In this document: positions 43,301 to 50,526 of the stretch, one piece after another
Layout of the letters: each line of letters starts with the position of its first letter
Position numbering within the stretch: position 1 is the first letter of the stretch
Source of the DNA: CAVXJN01 sp963773585
Lineage (GTDB): Bacteria; Pseudomonadota; Gammaproteobacteria; JASBUN01
Assembly (NCBI GenBank): GCA_963773585.1
Contig: CAVZBR010000004.1
Location: 806,001-870,000, forward strand
Length of the DNA stretch: 64,000 bases
Direction: 5' to 3'
Position numbers and translations under genes: made by a program
The notes under the pieces: generated by a model
What the model saw: only the letters and a program-made list of their open reading frames with translations
The model's database searches: none
Told to the model about the DNA's origin: nothing

Positions 43301-45646
43301 CGCGCCGAGATCGAACAACGCGCCGTGGCTGCGGAGTCCGAAGCCAATGCGGCGCGGGACACACTGGAACAGGACCGTGCTGCACTGCAAACCCAATCCC
43401 AGGCGGAATTGGAGCGCTTGCAACGTGAAAGTGTGCGCCTGGAACGCGACCGCGACGATGCGATGCGTTCGCTGGAAACGGCCCGCGAGGCCCAGGATCG
43501 CCGCAAGACTGAACTGCAGGAATTGCAGGACGAGCGCAAGAAACTCAAAGAACAGGTTGCCGAACTCGAAAACTGGCTGGTCCGCGCGGAGCGCAAGCGC
43601 GATGAGCATCAGAGTACCTTGGGCGCGCGGGAGCAGGAACTGGCCACGCTGCGCAACGAACTCGACGAAGCGCGTCGTGAAGCGCACGTCGCGCGGGAGC
43701 GCGCCACCGCCTTGCAGGAGGAGGTCGATGCCGACGGTAGGCAGGCCGACCAACGCGGCGCACAGCTCAGAGAAGATGCAGCAAGCGCCCGGGCCGAGTT
43801 GCGCAATCTGGAGCAACGCCTGGAACAGGCGGAGCGCAGTGCCGCGCAAGCACAGGAAGGCCGGACGAGCGCCGAACAAGCGCACGATGAGATCAAGGAC
43901 AACCTGGAGAGCCTGGAACAGGAGCTGAGCCAATTGCGCGCTCTGTATCGGGATGCGGCCGAGGAAGCGGCGCGCGATCGGGAAGATTCGGAGAAGCATC
44001 TGCAGGCGCTGCGTGACGAGGAATTGCGTGCGCGGGAGCGGTTGGCTGAAATCACAGCCGAACAGAAGGACACCGCGGCGGCGTTGCTGACCCTTGAGCG
44101 CGAAACCGACTCACTGCGCAGCGAACTCGATCAGACACGTGCTGCGTTGAACCGCGCAGAATCGGAGTCCGAACGCCTTGGCAGTGCGTTGGAACAACAG
44201 GAAGGATTGCAGTCAGCGGCGGAAATCGAAAGTATCCGCGAGTTGGCGGACCAGGAGTTGCGGCACGCTGCGGGCGAAATCGCCGGGCTCAAGGGTGAAC
44301 TGGAAGAGGCACGACATCAGGTGCGGCACTTGGAAGCGGAGATCGTGTTGATCCGTCAGCTCGACGGCGGATCCGACGCCGCGCCGCGCACCGGCAGCGA
44401 CATCCAGTTCCAGGTGGAAGAGCGCTTGGCGCAGTACAAGCGGGACGCCGATGCGGCGCTGGCCGGTGTACGCGAGCAGAACGTTGCACTTCAAAGTGAA
44501 CTGCAGCGCTTGCAGCGAGGCGCGGGGGCGAATACAGACGATCTGCCCTCAATGCGGGCCGGCGAACCGTCGGGCCGCCAGACCGGACGCCGGCAAGAAC
44601 ACACCGACGCGACCGACGCCGGTGGGACTGCATTTGCATCCGCGGAGCGCGCCCGTCGCGGTGCACCAGTCTGGCTGACTTTAATGCTGGCGATGTTTGC
44701 AGTGGCCGCTGGCGGCGCCGCCTGGTGGTTCTGGCAACAGTCGTCGCAGGCGTCTTCCTCCTGGGTGCCCGGCAATGCAGTCAACGAGGCACGGTCCCCC
44801 GCGGAGCAGGTCGCGCCACCGCCGCGCATCGAGCCGCCGAAATCGCCGGTCGCCCACAAGCAGGCTCCGGAGCCTGAAACCCAACCTGCCGTTGCCGAAG
44901 CGGCGCCGATGCGCCCCGGTCGCACCTATCAAGACTTCCTCGACGACGGCGCGCTCGGCCCGGTAATGGTGCAACTGCCGGGTGGTCGTTTCACCATGGG
45001 CAGTGCCGAAGCCGCCCCCTATTTCGACGAACGCCCGGCGCGCGCGGTAACGTTGAAACCTTTCTCCATCGCGAAATACGAAGTCACGTTTGCGGACTTC
45101 GATCGATTCGTCGAAGCAACCGGACGCGAACTGCCGCCAGACAACGGCTGGGGACGCGATCGTCGGCCCGTGACCGGTGTGAGCTGGACCGACGCTCAAG
45201 CCTACGCCGATTGGCTGAGCGCGAGCACCGGTCACCGCTACCGTTTGCCCACCGAAGCGGAATGGGAATTCGCGGCCCGCGGCGGTACTGAGACCTTCTA
45301 CTGGTGGGGCAACGACGGGGATGCAAGCAAAGCCAATTGCTTCGATTGCGCGGGCGAGTGGAGCGGTAGTCAGACGGCTCCCGTAGGCACCTTTGCAGCC
45401 AATCCCATGGGTTTGTACGACACTGCAGGGAACGCCCTGGAATGGGTCCAGGACTGCTATCGCGAAAGCTACGCTGGCGCACCACAGGACGGCAGCGCGG
45501 TGGATTCGGCAAACTGCACCACGCGCGTCGCGCGCGGCGGCTCGTACCGCTCGGTATTGGACAAACTTCGCAGCGCCGGTCGCGCTCAATACAGTCCGGA
45601 TACGAGACTCGATCAGCTCGGTTTCCGGCTCGTACGAGAGCCCTGA
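40379..45646 (+). CDS. giant CNB-CNB-rhodanese-coiled-coil-TM-FGE sensor protein
   Basis: 1755 aa. In order: cyclic-nucleotide-binding fold 1 (about 18-117; phosphate cassette not recognisable); CNB 2 (about 144-250; intact cassette FGEEALLSGGPRNASV); rhodanese domain (about 260-341; active-site loop CCDTGTRS); a very long Gln/Glu/Arg coiled coil (about 395-1380); one helix (about 1431-1456, WLTLMLAMFAVAAGGAAWWFW); a Pro-rich linker; and a C-terminal formylglycine-generating-enzyme-like domain (about 1530-1754; QLPGGRFTMGS, RLPTEAEWEFAARGG, LEWVQDCY). Topology predicts cytosolic sensors and coiled coil with a periplasmic FGE domain. It resembles no standard protein I know as a whole. ATG at 40379 chosen; the frame opens at 40334. 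Paralogue of the sensory part at 52.5 kb. Confidence 0.9.
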   Translation: MAAARQQVNKQALKALVPLNGLSHSHFEELVAKSEVKDLSAGRFLFREGDRDGLTYFLLAGDIALMQGREAKQNLSAGSSEACHPVGHTQPRQWSAKAQSRVTVLAVDSGLLDVLLAWDQANSYEVTDIQAEDDEDWMTRMLSSELFQRLPASNIQQVLMRMQEVEVEPGTRVVTQDEKGDYYYIVKHGTADVSRKPSSHAKPIKIAQLRDGDSFGEEALLSGGPRNASVTMATEGVLMRLAKADFDALLREPLIDQVDYKEAQAIVKQGAVWLDVRLPGEFDNAHLPGSSNLPLAAVRDASAELDDTRRFIVCCDTGTRSVGAAFLLRQRGFDALVLRGGLNAVPHEHLQRAESAPPAAGSADILKFNSRDEQQGAPGQGSEAAATAGAVSQADQEKTAAIRNELASIQAQVDERQQRIATLEQAIVEKEKELRALHRSFENAESMGEDLERVRGELDQARQQLAQQHSQLEEARNIGTEREQEIMALRDQTAELQQQIQQAETSRAEHEQQRAALQSQLDALRQRDAEQEQQLRDSLQQAEAERDRVRAELENRQQALSELESQLQDLRQGQSEHESAAAEQRQQSEQELETLQGTLQELRAERDALSAQMASSHGEADAARTELEKRLEESCQQNTELRGQLVRQAEELRARHEHEQVELSSRLHDLEAQLQASTQSLVEREKAVANLEAQIQRSQSERDTELQQVRDAWSTERTSLEDQLASLQSQEQKLAETVQRLERERDASADELQTRVNELEGELRTRDQVLAEAEQSLAALREQAESLQKARADVEEALSAREQQWLQSEQGLRGELEQTQTEAQSLQADLQQLRQEREAQSEELQTRIMALERDLESGTAVLAQRDAALADVEAQLTSLQEQHAALRCDFDGTVARESQLRGELEQLQQDRAATGDELSARIQELEALLSARSEALDEQSADRERLNAELDELQAQYQGLQNQRETEQKEWQDLRAEIEQRAVAAESEANAARDTLEQDRAALQTQSQAELERLQRESVRLERDRDDAMRSLETAREAQDRRKTELQELQDERKKLKEQVAELENWLVRAERKRDEHQSTLGAREQELATLRNELDEARREAHVARERATALQEEVDADGRQADQRGAQLREDAASARAELRNLEQRLEQAERSAAQAQEGRTSAEQAHDEIKDNLESLEQELSQLRALYRDAAEEAARDREDSEKHLQALRDEELRARERLAEITAEQKDTAAALLTLERETDSLRSELDQTRAALNRAESESERLGSALEQQEGLQSAAEIESIRELADQELRHAAGEIAGLKGELEEARHQVRHLEAEIVLIRQLDGGSDAAPRTGSDIQFQVEERLAQYKRDADAALAGVREQNVALQSELQRLQRGAGANTDDLPSMRAGEPSGRQTGRRQEHTDATDAGGTAFASAERARRGAPVWLTLMLAMFAVAAGGAAWWFWQQSSQASSSWVPGNAVNEARSPAEQVAPPPRIEPPKSPVAHKQAPEPETQPAVAEAAPMRPGRTYQDFLDDGALGPVMVQLPGGRFTMGSAEAAPYFDERPARAVTLKPFSIAKYEVTFADFDRFVEATGRELPPDNGWGRDRRPVTGVSWTDAQAYADWLSASTGHRYRLPTEAEWEFAARGGTETFYWWGNDGDASKANCFDCAGEWSGSQTAPVGTFAANPMGLYDTAGNALEWVQDCYRESYAGAPQDGSAVDSANCTTRVARGGSYRSVLDKLRSAGRAQYSPDTRLDQLGFRLVREP

Positions 45647-45714
45647 CAGGCCGCCAAATCCCTCCCGGCATCGCTTGACTCCGGCGGCCAGTGCCGTATC
45701 GTGCTGTCCCTGTC

Positions 45715-46596
45715 ATGGCTCGCGTACTGGGCATCGGCATCGCCACCCTCGATATCATCAACTTCGTCGACCACTATCCCGCCGAAGACGAGGAACTGCG
45801 CGCGTACGATCAGCAAATCCGGCGCGGCGGCAACGTCACCAATACATTGGTCGTACTCAGCCAGCTGCAACATCAATGCGCGTGGGCAGGGGTGTTGGCG
45901 CAGGATGTCGATGGGCGAGTCATCGCCGACGACTTGCGCCGCCATGGCATCGACATGACACATTGCCGCCGGGTCGCCGACGGGCGCACGCCGGTTTCCT
46001 ACATCACGGTAAACGGCCGCAACGGTTCGCGCTCCATCGTCCACTATCGTGATTTGCCGGAATTGGAACATCCTGATTTAGCACAGATCAACGCACATGA
46101 ATTTGACTGGGTGCACTTCGAAGGTCGCAATATCAGCGCCACTCGACGCACGTTGGACGAGCTGATCCGGGGCGGTGTTCCCGCCGAGCGACTCTCGGTG
46201 GAAATCGAAAAGCCTCGGCAGGGCATTGAGGCACTGTTCCGCGGCCCGGGAGTGCTGGTGTTTTCGCGAGCGTTCGCCCGGGCGCGGGGATTCGATTCCG
46301 CCGAGCAAGTGCTGCAATGGGCGCGTTCGCAGGCACCGAGTGCCGATTTGCTGTGTACCTGGGGCGACCAGGGCGCCTGGTGCCTGCCGCGGGACGGAGA
46401 GTTGATCCACGAGCCCGCCGTGCCCGTGGCCCGCGTGATCGATACGGTGGGTGCCGGCGATACCTTCGTTGCCGGTATGATCCACGCACGCTTGCACGCG
46501 TCACCGTGGCCGGCTGCGTTGGCGGCCGCGAATGGCTTGGCGGCGCGCAAATGTGCCCAGTTCGGTTTTGCCGACCTCGGAGTCGAGTCGCGCTGA
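45715..46596 (+). CDS. PfkB family sugar kinase (ketohexokinase-like)
   Basis: 293 aa ribokinase-fold kinase. It shows the N-terminal GIGIATLDIINFVDHYP strand, the RGGNVTNTLVVLSQL substrate loop, and the catalytic DTVGAGDTFVAGMIHA motif. The N-terminus is close to ketohexokinase-type members, but the sugar is not certain. First of five genes running 45.7-49.5 kb with overlapping or nearly overlapping starts. Confidence 0.9.
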   Translation: MARVLGIGIATLDIINFVDHYPAEDEELRAYDQQIRRGGNVTNTLVVLSQLQHQCAWAGVLAQDVDGRVIADDLRRHGIDMTHCRRVADGRTPVSYITVNGRNGSRSIVHYRDLPELEHPDLAQINAHEFDWVHFEGRNISATRRTLDELIRGGVPAERLSVEIEKPRQGIEALFRGPGVLVFSRAFARARGFDSAEQVLQWARSQAPSADLLCTWGDQGAWCLPRDGELIHEPAVPVARVIDTVGAGDTFVAGMIHARLHASPWPAALAAANGLAARKCAQFGFADLGVESR

Positions 46597-46618
46597 TTAT
46601 TCGCCCAATTGGAACGAC

Positions 46619-46972
46619 ATGAACGCGCACTACACTCTCTGTCAGTTGACGCAGCTACCGGATCCGGGCGCCAAGGGCCTTTATCTCGAAGAACTGGGTT
46701 TGGACTTGTTCGTGGTCCGCAGAGGCGAAACCGTGCGCGCCTATCGCAACAGTTGTCCACACACAGGCGCGCCCATGGAATGGATGCCGGACCAATTCCT
46801 GAATCTCGACGGCGATTTGATCCAATGCGGCATCCACGCTGCGTTATTCCAGATCCATGATGGCCGCTGTATCTCCGGACCTTGCGTCGGGCAGTTTTTG
46901 CAATCGCTGCCCCTGGAGATCCGCGACGGCGCCGTGATCCTGGTCCAGTCCGGCGCGGGAGTGCGCGATTGA
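46619..46972 (+). CDS. small Rieske [2Fe-2S] protein
   Basis: 117 aa, mostly a single Rieske domain. The cluster ligands are C46 and H48 (SCPHTGAPM) and C70 and H73 (CGIHAALFQ). No signal peptide or helix is visible, so it is a soluble electron carrier or ferredoxin subunit of the NirD/dioxygenase-ferredoxin type. It starts 22 nt after the kinase and its stop overlaps the next start (TTGA). Electron partner not evident. Confidence 0.9.
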   Translation: MNAHYTLCQLTQLPDPGAKGLYLEELGLDLFVVRRGETVRAYRNSCPHTGAPMEWMPDQFLNLDGDLIQCGIHAALFQIHDGRCISGPCVGQFLQSLPLEIRDGAVILVQSGAGVRD

Positions 46973-47889
46973 CCGCGCGCGTTACCGCGTTGTTTCCGCT
47001 TTGGGCGGTGTTGCTTGCCGCGCTCGCCTATTGGCAGCCGCACGCGTTTCGAGGCTTGGCCGCGGCGATCGTGCCGCTTTTGGCTGTGGTGATGTTCGGC
47101 ATGGGCATTACGTTGACCCCGGCAAGCTTCGCCGATGTAGCCAGGCGCCCGGCCGTGGTCGCGCTCGGCGTGGCGCTGCAGTTTTTGCTGATGCCATTGC
47201 TGGCATGGTTGATCGGTACCGCGATGGCGTTGCCGCAGGCGTTGCTGGTCGGATTGGTGCTGGTGGGAAGTTGTCCCGGCGGCACCGCCTCGAACGTCAT
47301 TTGCTATCTCGCCCGCGGCGACGTGGCGCTGTCGATTGCTTTGACCGCCGTTTCCACTTTGCTGGCGGTCGTGGCAACGCCTGCGCTGACGTGGCTCTAT
47401 GTCGGAGCCCGGGTACCGGTGCCGGTGACGGACATGCTGTTCAGCATGCTGACGATTGTCATTGCGCCCGTTGCCGGCGGTCTGGCCGCGAACCATTGGT
47501 GGGGCCAACGTCTGGCGGCCCTACGGGATATCTTTCCAATGCTGTCGGTGTTCGCAATTGCCTTGATTATCGCCATCGTCGTCGCACTCAAGCACGATCA
47601 GCTGGCAGTGCTCGGACCGCCGTTGGTATTGGCGGTGATACTGCATAACCTGAGCGGGCTTGGGCTTGGATACTTTTTGGCGCGTGTTTTCGGTCTCGAC
47701 CGACGCTTGAGCCGTACGCTGGCAATCGAAGTGGGTATGCAGAACTCCGGATTGGCGGTTGCCCTGGCGAACCAGTTTTTCAGCGTTGCCGCGGCACTGC
47801 CTGGCGCCTTGTTCAGTGTCTGGCACAACCTGTCGGGGTCCGTGCTGGCCGCGATCTGGTCCCGGCGTACGGCACAGGAGTACCCGTGA
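46969..47889 (+). CDS. BASS (bile acid:sodium symporter) family transporter
   Basis: 306 aa with about nine or ten helices. Family motifs: MFGMGITLTPASFADVARRP and LVGSCPGGTASNVICYLARGDVALSIALT, then EVGMQNSGLAVALA. BASS proteins move organic anions such as pyruvate or pantoate with sodium. Start is the TTG at 46969, overlapping the Rieske stop as TTGA. Its own stop overlaps the ABC ATPase start. Confidence 0.92.
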   Translation: MTARVTALFPLWAVLLAALAYWQPHAFRGLAAAIVPLLAVVMFGMGITLTPASFADVARRPAVVALGVALQFLLMPLLAWLIGTAMALPQALLVGLVLVGSCPGGTASNVICYLARGDVALSIALTAVSTLLAVVATPALTWLYVGARVPVPVTDMLFSMLTIVIAPVAGGLAANHWWGQRLAALRDIFPMLSVFAIALIIAIVVALKHDQLAVLGPPLVLAVILHNLSGLGLGYFLARVFGLDRRLSRTLAIEVGMQNSGLAVALANQFFSVAAALPGALFSVWHNLSGSVLAAIWSRRTAQEYP

Positions 47890-48662
47890 TGGTGCGCGCG
47901 CTGAATCCCGCCGCGGCAATGGAGCTGCAACAAGTCAGCAAAAGCTTCGGTGCCAACGTTGCAGTCGAAAACGTCAGTTTTGCAGTCGCACGCGGCAGTA
48001 TCTGTGGCCTGCTCGGCGGAAACGGCGCCGGCAAGACTACGACGTTATCGATGCTGCTCGGGTTGCTGCTGCCCACTTGTGGCCGTATTCAGGTCTTGGG
48101 GCAGGACATGCTGCGTCACCGCTACCGCGTTCTGGCGCGGATGAATTTCTCCTCGCCTTATGTGGATCTGCCGCAACGGCTCAAGGTGCGGGAGAACCTG
48201 GTCGTGTACGCCCTCCTGTACGGGATACGGCGGCCAGGGCGCCGGATCCGGGAGCTGGCGGAGCAGTTGGACATCGGTGCATTTCTCAAGCGGCCTTACG
48301 GCAACCTGTCCGCCGGTCAGCGAACGCGTGTGGGGTTGGCGAAGTCACTGCTCAATCGGCCCGAAGTATTGCTACTCGACGAACCTACGGCATCGCTGGA
48401 TCCGGATAGTGCCGATCGCATCCGCAGCTATCTGCGCGATTACCAACGCGACACCGGCGCCACCTTGTTGCTGGCGTCTCACAACATGATCGAAGTGGAG
48501 CGCATGTGCGATGACGTGATCATGTTGCGCCGGGGGCAAGTGGTCGACCGTGATCACCCGGCGCAGTTGGTGAAACGCTACGGCCGCGAAACCCTGGAGC
48601 AGGTATTTCTTGATATTGCCCGTGCGGAACCCGACGCCGCATACCGGAACGCCCGTGACTGA
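47886..48662 (+). CDS. ABC transporter ATP-binding protein
   Basis: 258 aa. Walker A GGNGAGKTTTLS, signature LSAGQRTRVGLAKSLL and Walker B VLLLDEPTASLDP, of the ABC-2 exporter (CcmA/NodI-like) group. GTG at 47886 or ATG at 47889 both overlap the end of the BASS gene. Works with the permease encoded next. Confidence 0.93.
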   Translation: MMVRALNPAAAMELQQVSKSFGANVAVENVSFAVARGSICGLLGGNGAGKTTTLSMLLGLLLPTCGRIQVLGQDMLRHRYRVLARMNFSSPYVDLPQRLKVRENLVVYALLYGIRRPGRRIRELAEQLDIGAFLKRPYGNLSAGQRTRVGLAKSLLNRPEVLLLDEPTASLDPDSADRIRSYLRDYQRDTGATLLLASHNMIEVERMCDDVIMLRRGQVVDRDHPAQLVKRYGRETLEQVFLDIARAEPDAAYRNARD

Positions 48663-49476
48663 TCTGCAAAATGACCGCGGCGTGTTTTCGATGCGCCGCG
48701 TAGGCGCCATGGTGCTGCGAAATGTCTATCTGCTGCGCGCGTCCTGGCCGCGGGTGCTGGAACTGGTGTATTGGCCCGCGGTGCAAATGATTTTGTGGGG
48801 CTTCATCAGTCGCTTTCTGGTGACCAACAGCTCCTGGGTCGCCCAGGCATCCGGCGTTTTGATTGCGGCGGTATTGCTATGGGACGTCATGTTTCGCGGC
48901 AATCTGGGAGTGTCGCTGGCATTCTTCGAGGAGATGTACTCCCGCAATCTCGGCCATTTGTTCGCCAGCCCGCTGCGACCGTACGAGCTGGTGAGCGCGC
49001 TGCTTTTGATCAGCCTGTTACGCACCACCATTGGCGTTGGCGGCGCCGCGTTACTCGCCATTCCGCTTTATGGGTTCTCGATTTTCGATCTGGGTCTGCC
49101 GTTGCTGGCGTTTTTCACCAATCTGCTGATCATGGGCTGGTCCATCGGCCTGCTGGTCTCGGCGTTGGTGTTGCGCTACGGGTTGGGAGCCGAGAGTCTG
49201 GCGTGGGTTGCGATATTCGCAGTTGCGCCGATCAGCGGTATTTACTACCCGATATCGGTGCTGCCCGACTGGCTGCAGGTCATCGCCGCCGTTTTACCCT
49301 CCAGTCATGTCTTCGAAGGGATGCGTTCGGTGTTGTTCGATGGCCGATTTCGCGTGCAATTGCTGGTCAACGCGCTCGTGTTGAACGCAATCTACATCAG
49401 CGTGGCCGTGAGTGTTTTCCTGTGGGTGTTCCGAACCGCGCGCCGCAAGGACCTGTTGCTTCACATCGGCGAATAA
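48655..49476 (+). CDS. ABC-2 type permease
   Basis: About 273 aa with six helices. ISRFLVTN, FEEMYSRNLGHLFASPLRPYELV and the C-terminal GIYYPISVLPDWLQVIAAVLP are typical of the ABC-2 (NodJ-like) permease family. GTG at 48655 overlaps the ATPase stop; a later ATG at 48691 is the alternative. Last gene of the five-gene run. Exported compound unknown. Confidence 0.9.
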   Translation: MTDLQNDRGVFSMRRVGAMVLRNVYLLRASWPRVLELVYWPAVQMILWGFISRFLVTNSSWVAQASGVLIAAVLLWDVMFRGNLGVSLAFFEEMYSRNLGHLFASPLRPYELVSALLLISLLRTTIGVGGAALLAIPLYGFSIFDLGLPLLAFFTNLLIMGWSIGLLVSALVLRYGLGAESLAWVAIFAVAPISGIYYPISVLPDWLQVIAAVLPSSHVFEGMRSVLFDGRFRVQLLVNALVLNAIYISVAVSVFLWVFRTARRKDLLLHIGE

Positions 49477-49487
49477 ACCCGCAGGGT

Positions 49488-49730
49488 TCAAATTCGCTCC
49501 ATCGAGCGTATGAATACTTCGCAATCCAGTTGCGCCAAGTCCGGCGGCAATTCGCGCGCCGCGGTAGTTGCATCGGTGAACCTATGTTCTTGCAGTTGCG
49601 ACAGCACGTCGGCAATGGCTGGCGCGCGGGCCTTGGGCGCATGCTGGCTGCGGGAATGTGGAGAAGGCGATGGAGCCCGCAACGAATTTTCTTCCGTTTC
49701 CCCGCTCATCAGATCGAAGACTGTGATCAT
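49488..49730 (-). CDS. small hypothetical protein
   Basis: 80 aa starting MITVFDLMSGETEENS. Not recognised. The middle is Ser/Pro/His-rich and probably disordered; the C-terminal 45 residues (ADVLSQLQEHRFTDATTAARELPPDLAQLD) look helical. An AGGAGGG ribosome-binding site 8 nt upstream makes translation likely. It converges on the ABC permease gene. Confidence 0.6.
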   Translation of the reverse strand: MITVFDLMSGETEENSLRAPSPSPHSRSQHAPKARAPAIADVLSQLQEHRFTDATTAARELPPDLAQLDCEVFIRSMERI

Positions 49731-49874
49731 CGCTTTTCCCTCCTGGGAAAGTGGATATGCAGTTTCGTCTTGCTTCTCTCGCTGTATCGGCTTGCGGACG
49801 GATCAGTTGAGGACTGTTAGCTTAAAGGATAGGCGACGGACATGGCGGCACAAAAGCGCCGCGCAAAGTGCCAA

Positions 49875-49904
49875 CCCCTGCGGCGGAACGCGCCGTCGCA
49901 GGGG
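49875..49904 (-). terminator. stem-loop downstream of the DUF1269 gene
   Basis: CCCCTGCG pairs with CGCAGGGG with further CG pairing inside, 22 nt after the stop on the minus strand. The following sequence has only a short T stretch, so this is a possible, not certain, terminator. Confidence 0.45.
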
Positions 49905-49925
49905 AGTATTTGTGGTAAGGAGGGA

Positions 49926-50432
49926 TCAGGGAAAGGCCGGAATGGTCGGTTCGGACCCTTCCAGATGGGCTTCGTGGTGGGTCCGCACCAAATCGCAGAT
50001 CAAATCCACGCGTTCTTTTGGCGTGTCGACCATCAGCAGCACCTCGCCCCGCGCCAAGGCCGGTTCGAAGCTGCGCAAGCGGGTATTGCGAACATCGGTG
50101 GAAATCATGCCCGACGCCCAGGCGCCGACCACGGCACCCGCTATGGCGCACACCAAAATCACACCGCCGCTCATCATGCCGGTTGCCGGCAGCAAAGAGG
50201 CGAGCACCCCTGCCAATGCTCCCGTGACGCCGCCCACCGTCAGACCCAATTCCACGCCGTGGATCAAATCACTGCGCTGCAACAGGGTGGCGGGTGGCAG
50301 GTCTTTGATCGGGATATCGTCCCGGGCGAGTACGTGAATGTGATGTTCGTCGATCCGTGCCAACAGCAACTCATTGACGATCTGGCTGGCGCTTTCCACT
50401 GTCGGCAGCAGAAAATAGAGCCGTCTTCTCAT
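49926..50432 (-). CDS. DUF1269-type membrane protein
   Basis: 168 aa. The N-terminal domain resembles the ferredoxin-like general-stress fold (RRRLYFLLPTVESASQIVNELL). A glycine-rich double helix (about 75-118, with GALAGVLAS and IAGAVVGAWASGM) probably enters the membrane. A second strand-rich part ends SEPTIPAFP. Start at 50432, with AAGGAGGTGGGT immediately upstream. Function unknown; related proteins are often stress-induced. Confidence 0.75.
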   Translation of the reverse strand: MRRRLYFLLPTVESASQIVNELLLARIDEHHIHVLARDDIPIKDLPPATLLQRSDLIHGVELGLTVGGVTGALAGVLASLLPATGMMSGGVILVCAIAGAVVGAWASGMISTDVRNTRLRSFEPALARGEVLLMVDTPKERVDLICDLVRTHHEAHLEGSEPTIPAFP

Positions 50433-50526
50433 ACCCACCTCCTTCCCATTTGGGGAAACGTGGCCTGGAGAATCAAGGACTCGATTGCGCAACTATAGAT
50501 CAGAGGAGGGAAAACTTCCTGGAACC

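Noticed and set aside
41696..43999. Long minus-strand open frames (424 and 331 codons) opposite the coiled-coil gene
   Set aside because: They mirror the regular Gln/Glu/Arg codon pattern of the plus-strand coiled coil, have Leu/Phe-rich low-complexity translations and match no family.
40379..45646. Giant protein as an SMC/Rad50-type ATPase because of its coiled coil
   Set aside because: No Walker A, signature or Walker B motifs at either end; the ends are CNB-rhodanese and FGE-like domains.
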